The notes: generated by a model from the sequence alone, not told the origin. Shown: positions 1 through 5,980, counted from the stretch's first letter. The stretch is 8,943 nt of DNA from Candidatus Thiodiazotropha taylori (GCA_019100305.1 JAHRHW010000169.1:1-8943); one strand, 5' to 3'. Translations and numbers: made by a program.

Positions 1-548
1 AGCAGCTTTGTAGCTACTTGTGGGAGTGTGGGAGAGATGGTATCTACTGTTGAATGCATGGTGTAGGGTGGGACCACGCCCCACCAAAACCTCTGATAAA
101 ACCAGATGTAATGAGTTTTATGCTTAAGTAAGTGCCTTTCCCACCAGGGCCCACTAATTTACAGATCTATTCGGCCCTGTTTCTGGGGCGGGTTAACCAT
201 TCAATCGATCTCCACACCTCATGGTTCTCAGCTGGAAGCCGATGTACGCTTGGAACCGAGCGGCTTAAAGTGTCCCTTTATGCATGGTTAGATCTAATGC
301 ACTTTCGAAATGAGCACTTGTGGTGCAATTAAGGTCGTTGGTGTTTCAATGCTCTAACTTACTGGCAAGCAACAGATTCTTGTCCCTCAATCAGAGTTTG
401 GCTGATGATCGATGGGAATGGGATTATTTTTTGAGTCCTTCTACAGGCAGTAAAAATATAAACTGTTGTCAAAAATTTAATCCATTTGGATGAAATATCC
501 TGCCCAGTAAGCGAAAATGCAGTGTGCGATAGACATTTGGAATGGCTG
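1..548. other. Gene-poor region upstream of lapA
   Basis: I find no convincing gene here. The longest plus-strand frame (132-332, GTG start, 66 codons) and a minus-strand frame (359-559) show no recognisable motif, no good ribosome site and no family resemblance. In many gammaproteobacteria rpsA and ihfB lie directly upstream of lapA; no trace of ihfB is readable. The stretch holds several dyads: GGTGGG (67-72) with CCCACC (80-85), AAGCCG (236-241) with CGGCTT (261-266), and the palindrome GGTTAACC (191-198). GTGGGAG occurs twice in tandem at 20-26 and 28-34. The lapA promoter presumably lies in the AT-rich part after about 420. TTGTCA at 466-471 is a possible -35 box, but no good -10 box sits at normal spacing. 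Confidence 0.6.
67..85. repeat. Short GC-rich inverted repeat
   Basis: GGTGGG (67-72) and CCCACC (80-85) can form a six-base-pair stem with a seven-base loop. There is no T-run after it on either strand, so it is not an obvious intrinsic terminator. A second copy of the right arm, TCCCACC at 139-145, could pair instead with 67-73, giving two mutually exclusive structures. It may be a dispersed intergenic repeat, but only one copy is in this window. Confidence 0.35.
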
Positions 549-833
549 ATGCGATTCATAAAACTCCTTTTTTTGATCTTGGTTATGATGTTCGGCGCTG
601 TATTTGCAGTACTTAATTCGGATTCGGTGCCCGTGAATTACTACTTCGGCAGCCGGGATCTGCCGCTCTCCCTGGTATTGACTCTGGTGCTTGGAGTCGG
701 TGTTCTGTTAGGCCTGTTTTCCGGTATGGGACGTATCGTCGGTCTGAAAAGAGAGATTCAGACGCTGAAACGACGTAGCGAAATGGTGAGCAAAGAGGTG
801 AACAATCTCCGTGCACTGCCATTGAAAGAGTAA
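549..833 (+). CDS. lapA: LapA, inner-membrane lipopolysaccharide assembly protein A (DUF1049 family)
   Basis: This encodes a 94-residue inner-membrane protein, close to the roughly 100 residues of E. coli LapA (YciS). In E. coli LapA works beside LapB in a complex that controls lipopolysaccharide synthesis. The sequence shows two hydrophobic helices, about residues 4-21 and 38-60, joined by a short polar stretch with the family-typical LNSDSVPVNYYFG motif, then a charged helical tail (about 65-90) that could form a coiled coil. The ATG at 549 is chosen because GGAA at 539-542 sits six bases upstream and the protein then begins directly with MRFIKLLFL, as in the family. The frame stays open back to a TTG at 486, but that would add a polar, cysteine-containing extension. 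lapB follows after a gap of about 100 bases. Confidence 0.9.
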   Translation: MRFIKLLFLILVMMFGAVFAVLNSDSVPVNYYFGSRDLPLSLVLTLVLGVGVLLGLFSGMGRIVGLKREIQTLKRRSEMVSKEVNNLRALPLKE

Positions 834-936
834 CCTGTAATCAACCTTATGAAGATCTGTTCAATCACAAGCAAGCCGAAACCTCAGTTGTTGCTGACGG
901 TGGGTCTTGTGTCACCCTGCAGCGAGGGACATGCCG

Positions 937-2115
937 ATGTATGAGGCATTGCTGTTGTTGCTTCCTGTCGCAGCAGCCTCCGGTTGGTTTGCGGCGAGGC
1001 GGGGTGTGGCGGTAAAGAGCCAGAAACAGCCACAAGAGATCTCTCCAGTCTATTTCAAAGGCCTCAACTATCTGTTGAATGAACAGCCGGATAAGGCGAT
1101 CGATCTGTTCATCAAGCTGTTGGACGTTGACAGCGATACGGTGGAGACCCATTTGGCACTGGGCAATCTGTTCAGGCGGCGTGGCGAGGTGGAGCGGGCG
1201 ATTCGCATTCACCAGAATTTGATCGCCCGGCCAAGTCTGAGTCGGGAGCAGCGGGCTCAGGCACTGCTTGAACTGGGGCAGGACTATATGCGGGCCGGGC
1301 TGTTCGATCGGGCTGAAAACCTGTTCATTGAATTGACGGAGCTGAAGCTGCATAACGAACAGGCCAACATCTATCTGCTGGAGATCTACCAGCAGGAGAA
1401 GGATTGGAAGCGCTGTCTGGAGGTGGCGGACAGAATTACGGTCTCCCACTATCCAGCGCTGCACAACTCGATAGCCCACTTCTATTGTGAATTGGCGGAA
1501 GAGCAGTTGCGTCAGCAGAACATGGCGGCTGCAGAGAGTTTTCTGAAACGCGCCCAGCATATGAAGCGCAGTAGTAATGTTCGGGTTTTGATGCTGCAGG
1601 CTGAAATCGAATATACCCGGGGTGATTGCCGTTCAGTGATACGCCTGTTACGCCAGGTGGAAGGGAGTGATCCGGCCTATCTGTCTGAGACCCTGCCGCG
1701 CACCATCGAGTGTTATCGCAAGCTTGGCCAGCACCAGGAGCTGTATGAATACCTGGAGCAACTCTATCAGCGCCACCACTGCACCGAAGCCATGTTGATC
1801 CTGGCGGATATGATTGCCGATAGCCAGGGCGAAGATGCCGCTGTGGAGGCGATACTCAAACACCTCTCCGACACGCCGGACCTGAAAGGCCTGGAACGTC
1901 TGGTCAGATTGAATCTACAACGCAGTGAAGAGAGTCCCAGGGAGACCCTGGAAGTACTCTTGAGTTCCGTTTCGAAACTACTCGATAAGGAACCGGCCTA
2001 TCAGTGTGAACATTGCGGTTTCACAGCCAAGAAAATTCATTGGCACTGCCCGAGTTGTAAAACCTGGGGGGCGATCAAGCCGATCCAGGGTATTGGCAGA
2101 AGCATCAAGGGTTGA
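937..2115 (+). CDS. lapB: LapB (YciM), TPR and rubredoxin-domain regulator of lipopolysaccharide synthesis
   Basis: This 392-residue protein matches E. coli LapB (389 residues) over its full length. LapB is an inner-membrane protein with a large cytoplasmic part; with FtsH it promotes degradation of LpxC, the committed enzyme of lipid A synthesis. A membrane anchor occupies about residues 3-18 (ALLLLLPVAAASGW). Helical tetratricopeptide repeats follow to about residue 340, including HLALGNLFRRRGEVERAI and IAHFYCELA. A C-terminal rubredoxin-like metal site has cysteines 357, 360, 371 and 374 (CEHC and CPSC). The ATG at 937 is chosen over the ATG at 931 and TTG at 907. It aligns with the E. coli start (MLELLFLLLPVAAA), and the AGGGA at 925-929 is seven bases upstream, whereas it would touch the 931 start. 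No key residue is missing. Confidence 0.95.
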   Translation: MYEALLLLLPVAAASGWFAARRGVAVKSQKQPQEISPVYFKGLNYLLNEQPDKAIDLFIKLLDVDSDTVETHLALGNLFRRRGEVERAIRIHQNLIARPSLSREQRAQALLELGQDYMRAGLFDRAENLFIELTELKLHNEQANIYLLEIYQQEKDWKRCLEVADRITVSHYPALHNSIAHFYCELAEEQLRQQNMAAAESFLKRAQHMKRSSNVRVLMLQAEIEYTRGDCRSVIRLLRQVEGSDPAYLSETLPRTIECYRKLGQHQELYEYLEQLYQRHHCTEAMLILADMIADSQGEDAAVEAILKHLSDTPDLKGLERLVRLNLQRSEESPRETLEVLLSSVSKLLDKEPAYQCEHCGFTAKKIHWHCPSCKTWGAIKPIQGIGRSIKG

Positions 2116-2172
2116 TTACAGGCCCTGAGATTTCCTCACCATCAATACCAATCCTGATAAGGAGCAAGCAAT

Positions 2173-2883
2173 ATGAATGGGACAGACTCTAAGGTCATTG
2201 TCGCTTTAGATTTTCCGCAACAGCAACAGGCCTTGGATCTGGTTGAACGCCTCGATCCGTCACTCTGTCGATTGAAGGTGGGTAAAGAGATGTTCACCCG
2301 ACTGGGTCCGCAATTTGTCGAGCAGTTGAGCAGCCGAGGCTATGACATATTCCTGGATCTGAAATTTCACGACATACCCAATACCGTCGCTGCGGCCTGC
2401 GATGCTGCGGCTGATCTGGGGGTATGGATGATGAATCTGCACGCTTCCGGTGGACGGCGCATGATGGTGGCGGCGAGGGAGCGCCTGGAGCAACGCAGTG
2501 AGCGCCCATTACTGATTGCCGTGACAATTCTTACCAGCCTGGGTATTGAGGATATTACCGAGGTCGGTTATCAGGGTGAACCGGCAGAGAATGTCTTGAG
2601 GCTGGCCAAACTGACCGATGAGTCGGGACTGGATGGGGTGGTCTGCTCACCCAGAGAGGCGAGTGACATACGCCAGCAACTGGGTGGGGACTTTCTGCTT
2701 GTGACTCCGGGTGTCAGGCCCAGTAGTGCCGCCAAGGACGATCAGCGCAGAGTGATGACCCCAGCTGACGCTATGGGCGCCGGCTCGAGTTATCTGGTGG
2801 TCGGCAGGCCGATCACCGCCGCTGATGATCCGATTCAGGCACTGCAGGCGATCAACGCAGAAGTAGCCGAGTCTCTGGCGTGA
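2173..2883 (+). CDS. pyrF: Orotidine-5'-phosphate decarboxylase
   Basis: PyrF catalyses decarboxylation of orotidine 5'-phosphate to UMP, the last step of de novo pyrimidine synthesis, in the cytoplasm. The 236-residue protein has the size of the short bacterial form (E. coli 245). The sequence shows the TIM-barrel signature in order: VALDFP with Asp13, LKVGKE with Lys35, the catalytic Asp62-Lys64-Asp67 in DLKFHDIPNT, HASGG at 90-94, TPGVRP at 178-183 and the phosphate-binding VVGRPIT at 209-215. All catalytic residues are present. TAAGGAG at 2158-2164 is eight bases before the ATG. The gene follows lapB after 57 bases with no visible terminator, so it is probably in the same transcript; the lapB-pyrF order is also found in E. 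coli. Confidence 0.96.
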   Translation: MNGTDSKVIVALDFPQQQQALDLVERLDPSLCRLKVGKEMFTRLGPQFVEQLSSRGYDIFLDLKFHDIPNTVAAACDAAADLGVWMMNLHASGGRRMMVAARERLEQRSERPLLIAVTILTSLGIEDITEVGYQGEPAENVLRLAKLTDESGLDGVVCSPREASDIRQQLGGDFLLVTPGVRPSSAAKDDQRRVMTPADAMGAGSSYLVVGRPITAADDPIQALQAINAEVAESLA

Positions 2884-2923
2884 GCAATCGTTTGGCATTT
2901 CATGTCTGCGTCCAAATAGTTCA

Positions 2924-2952
2924 TTGACAGGCCAAACCTCTCCCCATAGGCT
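2924..2952 (+). promoter_or_regulatory. Candidate sigma-70 promoter for galU
   Basis: A perfect -35 hexamer TTGACA lies at 2924-2929. Seventeen bases later TAGGCT (2947-2952) keeps the first two and the last base of the TATAAT consensus but is otherwise weak. Transcription would begin near 2959, leaving a leader of about 68 bases before galU. No terminator is visible between pyrF and this site, so it may only add to read-through from the upstream operon. A second possible -10 box (TGA TATAGG, 2999-3007) lacks a -35 partner. Confidence 0.4.
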
Positions 2953-3026
2953 TGTGGCTTGAATAAGTGTTAACAGGCCCTAGCAGTTCAAGTTACTGTG
3001 ATATAGGTTGTTTGTAAGGAGATATG

Positions 3027-3911
3027 ATGGTGAAGAAGATTCGCAAGGCGGTATTCCCGGTTGCCGGTATGGGAACACGATTTCTTCCGGCAACGAAAGC
3101 TAATCCCAAGGAGATGCTGCCTGTTGTGGACAAACCGTTGATTCAATACGCTGCAGAGGAGGCAGAGGAAGCCGGTGTCAGTTCCCTGGTGTTTGTAACC
3201 GGTCGAAACAAACGCTCAATTCCGGATCATTTCGATAAGGCCTACGAGCTGGAGAGCGAACTCAAGGAGGCGGGTAAAACCGCGTTGCTTCAAAAGGTGC
3301 AGAATGTCCTGCCTGAGGATGTCAGCTGTATCTATCTGCGTCAGTCTGAAGCCTTGGGGCTTGGTCACGCGGTGCTGTGCGCCGAACCGGTGGTTGCCGA
3401 TGAACCTTTTGCGGTCATCCTGGCCGATGATCTGATTCGTGGCGATGAGGGCGTCGGTGCACTGGAGCAGATGGCGCAGATCTATGAACGCTATCAGTGC
3501 AGTGTGATACTGGTCGAAGAGGTTCCCCAGGAAGAGACCAGTAAATATGGTATCGTTGAGGTCGAGGACGATGATGGTGAAACCGCCACCATTACCTCAA
3601 TTGTGGAAAAACCCAAACCTGAAGAGGCCCCTTCCAATCTGGGTGTGGTGGGCCGTTATATTCTGACTCCCAGAATCTTCTCCCTGATCAAAGAGACCGG
3701 CCGTGGTGCCGGTGGTGAGATTCAACTGACCGATGCGATTGCCGAGCTGCTCAAATATGAGAAAGTCAGGGCCTATCGTGTCAAGGGTAAGCGTTACGAC
3801 TGCGGTAGTAAGCTCGGTTATCTGGAGGCTACCGTCGAACTGGGCCTGGCCCATGAGGAGCTGGGGGACGGCTTTAAGGATTATCTCAAGGAACTGGCTG
3901 AAGATCTTTAA
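3027..3911 (+). CDS. galU: UTP-glucose-1-phosphate uridylyltransferase
   Basis: GalU makes UDP-glucose from UTP and glucose-1-phosphate, the donor for lipopolysaccharide, exopolysaccharide, galactose metabolism and osmoprotectant glucans. The 294-residue protein is near the E. coli length (302). It has the nucleotidyltransferase fold signature FPVAGMGTRFLPATK (10-24) followed by PKEMLP (27-32). It also has the metal-binding region ILADD (131-135), the VEKP motif (193-196), GGEIQLTDAI (229-238) and YDCGSKLGYL (257-266), as expected for this bacterial family. TAAGGAG at 3015-3021 is five bases before the ATG at 3027 but only two before the ATG at 3024, so 3027 is preferred; the difference is one methionine. 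PyrF upstream supplies the UMP that ends up as its UTP substrate, a plausible but unproven functional link. Confidence 0.95.
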   Translation: MVKKIRKAVFPVAGMGTRFLPATKANPKEMLPVVDKPLIQYAAEEAEEAGVSSLVFVTGRNKRSIPDHFDKAYELESELKEAGKTALLQKVQNVLPEDVSCIYLRQSEALGLGHAVLCAEPVVADEPFAVILADDLIRGDEGVGALEQMAQIYERYQCSVILVEEVPQEETSKYGIVEVEDDDGETATITSIVEKPKPEEAPSNLGVVGRYILTPRIFSLIKETGRGAGGEIQLTDAIAELLKYEKVRAYRVKGKRYDCGSKLGYLEATVELGLAHEELGDGFKDYLKELAEDL

Positions 3912-3938
3912 AACAAGTCGACGCAACGCGTTTAGAAC

Positions 3939-3956
3939 GGCCGCACTAGTGCGGCC
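3939..3956 (+). terminator. Perfect 18-base palindrome after galU, terminator-like
   Basis: Bases 3939-3956 read the same on both strands (GGCCGCACT followed by AGTGCGGCC), 27 bases after the galU stop. As RNA this gives a strong GC-rich hairpin. It lies between convergent genes, where a terminator is expected. However, the next bases are TGATGGTTTGG, not a U-tract; a run of five T appears only at 3973-3977. It may be an inefficient or factor-assisted terminator, or a protein-binding palindrome. Confidence 0.45.
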
Positions 3957-4060
3957 TGATGGTTTGGTACACTTTTTAATGTCTCAAATGGTATAAGATA
4001 TGCCTATTAAAAACAGTAAGTTATAGGTTTACAATTGAGTGTTGATTGAGCCATTCGATC

Positions 4061-5023
4061 TCATTCTGATCGGGTCATATCGGCGGTTGCAATCAGTGTA
4101 TCTTGACTGATTGAATCAATTGCACCTAGATAGTACATGTTGAGCTGAAGGGTATTACTTGAACCAAGTGTAAATTCAAGTAATGCATCAGGTATGCATG
4201 GTCCCGATTGAAGGTCTACTTCATATATTGCAACATTGTCACTGAACTCAAGCAACAAAAAATCGGCATGACAATCACCGGGTACGTTATAACCCTCAGT
4301 GCTGTTTTCATTGAAAGTAACTCTGACTTCCTGATCTGTATCTGACCAGTTGACATCGAGAAAGCCGCTCCATGTACCATAGAAGTCATTACTGATGACG
4401 TGAGGTATGTATGTGTTGTTATAGTTTATTCCATAGGTATCAAGGGTTGAGGTGAAGTGTTCAAGGGCTACCTCACAAGGCGTCATTTCAGTTACAGCAG
4501 ATAATTGACCCGCATTCATTAAAAGTGTGGTAACTTCCAGTGCAGCCTCAAAAATTTCCCATTCAAGAGAAAAATCAACTTGTGTGGCGGCATCGATGGC
4601 TTGCTGACCTATTGTTATACCATTTGAAGGATTATTGTCCTGATCGATTGACTGGAGTAGACGAATAATATTCAGAACTGTGTCACTGCCTGCATCATCA
4701 GTATTGGCAATATCAAGTGGTGTTATTACAGAAGATGCCAATACTGGAGGAAACTCCAGATCACCGATGAAAAAAACAATGGTTTCACCTGGGAGATAAT
4801 TGAACTCACCCCTTTCGTTGGTATAACCCGATTGTGTATCTGTTCTATAACCAAGATTTATCACAACATTGTCGACAAATATGCCTGTTGAAGTTGTTGT
4901 GTCAGTATCACCATCAGTTGTGACTGTCTCACTACTGCTACTTGAGGAGCTCCCGCCTCCGCCACATGCAGAGAGTGTAATCAATAGTATTGCTGTTAAC
5001 GCTGTCGTTTTTATTCCAAACAT
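4061..5023 (-). CDS. Putative outer-membrane lipoprotein of unknown function
   Basis: This 320-residue protein is not one I can name. It starts with a lipoprotein signal peptide: a basic N-terminus, a hydrophobic core (TALTAILLITL) and a lipobox LSAC with Cys20. Glycine follows the cysteine, so outer-membrane sorting is expected. Next come a GGGG run, a serine run and a Thr/Asp-rich linker (to about residue 47), which suggests a flexible tether. From about residue 48, GIFVDNVVINLGYRT, GYTNERGEFNYLPGE and TPLDI followed by IIRLLQSIDQDNNPSNGI resemble a module I recall from many uncharacterised proteobacterial surface proteins. The C-terminal half (FYGTWSG onward) is probably a separate beta-rich domain. 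Start: GAGGA at 5034-5030 is six bases before the ATG at 5023 but touches the one at 5029. The gene is clearly more AT-rich than its neighbours and convergent with galU. Confidence 0.75.
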   Translation of the reverse strand: MFGIKTTALTAILLITLSACGGGGSSSSSSSETVTTDGDTDTTTSTGIFVDNVVINLGYRTDTQSGYTNERGEFNYLPGETIVFFIGDLEFPPVLASSVITPLDIANTDDAGSDTVLNIIRLLQSIDQDNNPSNGITIGQQAIDAATQVDFSLEWEIFEAALEVTTLLMNAGQLSAVTEMTPCEVALEHFTSTLDTYGINYNNTYIPHVISNDFYGTWSGFLDVNWSDTDQEVRVTFNENSTEGYNVPGDCHADFLLLEFSDNVAIYEVDLQSGPCIPDALLEFTLGSSNTLQLNMYYLGAIDSISQDTLIATADMTRSE

Positions 5024-5029
5024 CTTCAT

Positions 5030-5384
5030 TCCTCGAATTACAACTATCTCGAATTATTGTGTGGATTATTATTATGATGCTGATCAATCTGTTTTCCAGT
5101 AAAGATCCAAGCCTTTATCATGACAGAACGATTGGAGTAAACACCACAGATTAGAAAAAATCTTCGTTTATAAAGCAAAGAGTGCGCCAGCACCAGAAAT
5201 CAAGAGCTTACATATTGCTGAGTAGATGGTATGTAAATTATTCCGACGTTCAGATCTATATAACTGTTACGCGTTGATCGTCAGACTCCTGACTTAATAT
5301 GAAGCATGAGCAAGTAAACGCCATTAATTTAAGAAAATGGGGTAGTATGTAGAATGAACTTTGCTGGTAATTTGAGGTAGTAGC
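5030..5384. other. AT-rich intergenic region between the lipoprotein gene and a small divergent gene
   Basis: I see no gene on either strand in these 355 bases. The minus-strand frame at 5256-5447 has no ribosome site, and its reading overlaps the better-supported small plus-strand gene. The region must hold promoters for both divergent genes, but no hexamer pair is convincing. On the plus strand TTGATC (5274-5279) and TAATAT (5295-5300) are only 15 bases apart. A small stem GTCAG/CTGAC (5280-5284 with 5289-5293) lies between them. Confidence 0.5.
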
Positions 5385-5537
5385 ATGCCCAGCAATCATT
5401 GTCCCTTCAAGAAAACCTGTCCATTTCAGAATGCTTGCGAAGATCATCGCTGGCTCTGTTTTTGGCCAATTTGGTTTGTGATCCTAGGTGCTGTACTGTT
5501 TGTGACATATCTCTTTTCGACCTATCGACTGGCATAA
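5385..5537 (+). CDS. Small cysteine-rich single-pass membrane protein, unknown function
   Basis: A 50-codon gene that I do not recognise. Its start is well supported: TGAGG at 5373-5377 is seven bases before the ATG at 5385. The first 25 residues are polar and hold four cysteines, Cys6, Cys12, Cys18 and Cys25, spaced C-x5-C-x5-C-x6-C. Two of them lie in repeated CPF units (CPFKKTCPF). Residues 26-45 (FWPIWFVILGAVLFVTYLF) form one clear membrane helix, rich in aromatics, followed by a short tail ending RLA. The layout suggests a small inner-membrane protein whose cysteine cluster could bind a metal or form disulfides, depending on topology; this is inference. It is divergent from the lipoprotein gene, and no partner gene is evident. 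Chance is possible for a frame this short, but ribosome site, hydrophobic helix and cysteine pattern together argue for a real gene. Confidence 0.5.
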   Translation: MPSNHCPFKKTCPFQNACEDHRWLCFWPIWFVILGAVLFVTYLFSTYRLA

Positions 5538-5538
5538 C

Positions 5539-5718
5539 ATGGATTCCCCAGTCATAGGAGAATTATCCATCGTAGAGTACTTCAGAGATGTATCGATACG
5601 CCTGAAGATATGTAATGATTGCTGCCATCACCATCAGATGGTTTTCAACAAGAGACCTGTGGTGAATTTAAAGTGGCGGTTAGCCTCTACGTGTCGTGCA
5701 GAAAACGTTGGTGGATAA
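5539..5718 (+). CDS. Doubtful 59-residue frame overlapping no other gene
   Basis: An ATG-started frame of 59 codons begins one base after the stop of the small membrane protein gene (TAA C ATG), an arrangement compatible with translational coupling. It has no SD sequence of its own. The middle holds a Cys/His cluster, CNDCCHHHQ (about residues 25-33), and a further cysteine near residue 52, but the spacing fits no zinc-binding motif that I know. No hydrophobic helix is present. I cannot assign a function, and an accidental open frame is at least as likely. Confidence 0.18.
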   Translation: MDSPVIGELSIVEYFRDVSIRLKICNDCCHHHQMVFNKRPVVNLKWRLASTCRAENVGG

Positions 5719-5824
5719 GATGGGTAGTCGTGATTTTAGAGTAAATTTTACTTTACCGCGTTCGTCCAATAAAACAATCGAGGTTGTGCTGAGAGCGTAA
5801 GTGCATGAATAATAACGTAAAAAA

Positions 5825-5899
5825 TGGTACTCCCTAGGGGACTCGAACCCCTGTTACCGGCGTGAGAGGCCAGCGTCCTAACCACTAGACGAAGGGAGC
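5825..5899 (-). tRNA. tRNA-Glu, anticodon CTC
   Basis: Read on the minus strand, the 75-base sequence folds as a full cloverleaf. The acceptor stem GCTCCCT pairs with AGGGAGT (first pair G:U). The D arm has GTC/GAC, the anticodon stem CTGGC/GCCGG encloses the loop CTCTCAC, and the T arm CAGGGG/CCCCTG region carries GTTCGAGTC. The anticodon CTC (complement of 5864-5866) reads GAG, and the body is close to E. coli tRNA-Glu. The terminal CCA is encoded (5825-5827), and the base before it is A rather than the G found in E. coli tRNA-Glu. Six T residues follow directly after CCA on the same strand and may help termination. The gene stands alone, divergent from pcnB. Confidence 0.95.
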
Positions 5900-5919
5900 A
5901 GCTTCTTGCGAAAGCCGGT

Positions 5920-5947
5920 ATTATACTGACTTGGTTGCCAGGCTCAA
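5920..5947 (-). promoter_or_regulatory. Promoter of the tRNA-Glu gene
   Basis: On the minus strand TTGAGC (5947-5942) is followed after 16 bases by a perfect TATAAT (5925-5920). Transcription would start near 5913, about 14 bases before the mature 5' end at 5899. The bases just after the -10 box are GC-rich (ACCGGC), like the discriminator of stable-RNA promoters under stringent control; that regulation is inferred. Confidence 0.65.
5922..5927 (+). promoter_or_regulatory. Candidate -10 box for pcnB, overlapping the tRNA promoter
   Basis: TATACT on the plus strand matches five of six bases of TATAAT and shares four bases with the -10 box of the divergent tRNA promoter. No good -35 box lies 16-18 bases upstream. 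If used, pcnB would have a leader of about 48 bases carrying a stem-loop. Confidence 0.3.
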
Positions 5948-5958
5948 TGACCTGGCGA
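5935..5958 (+). promoter_or_regulatory. Stem-loop in the pcnB leader
   Basis: TTGCCAGG (5935-5942) pairs with CCTGGCGA (5951-5958), eight pairs with one G:U, around an eight-base loop. It ends ten bases before the presumed ribosome site GGTGA (5968-5972). It also covers the -35 region of the divergent tRNA promoter, so the same bases may act as DNA or RNA element. A TAATTCTTT tail follows, which is too weak to call a terminator. Confidence 0.35.
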
Positions 5959-5980
5959 TAATTCTTTGGTGATTTAACTC

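Noticed and set aside
191..293. Integron attC site
   Set aside because: GTTAGAT fits the right core, but the left core GGTTAAC violates the RYYYAAC pattern at its second base, the inner arms are very unevenly spaced, and no integrase or cassette gene is present.
132..332. 66-codon plus-strand frame upstream of lapA
   Set aside because: GTG start without ribosome site, no domain or membrane pattern, and it contains the dyad structures described.
486..548. N-terminal extension of LapA from TTG 486
   Set aside because: It would add 21 polar residues with two cysteines before the first membrane helix, unlike the family, and ATG 549 has its own ribosome site.
865..1560. Long minus-strand frame of 231 codons opposite lapB
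   Set aside because: It is the complementary shadow of lapB, whose protein matches the family over its full length.
3902..3956. Several restriction sites close together (AGATCT, GTCGAC, ACGCGT, CGGCCG, ACTAGT), resembling a cloning polylinker
   Set aside because: They do not follow a vector order that I know, they begin inside the galU end, and three of them are by-products of the symmetric hairpin and neighbouring GC-rich bases. The flanking sequence is continuous genomic sequence.
5256..5447. 63-codon minus-strand frame opposite the small cysteine-rich gene
   Set aside because: No ribosome site on that strand, and its first part is the antisense reading of the better-supported plus-strand gene.
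5825..5850. tRNA-Glu 3' end as an attachment site of a recent island
   Set aside because: No second copy of the tRNA 3' sequence is visible elsewhere in the window and no integrase gene is present; only the composition contrast remains.
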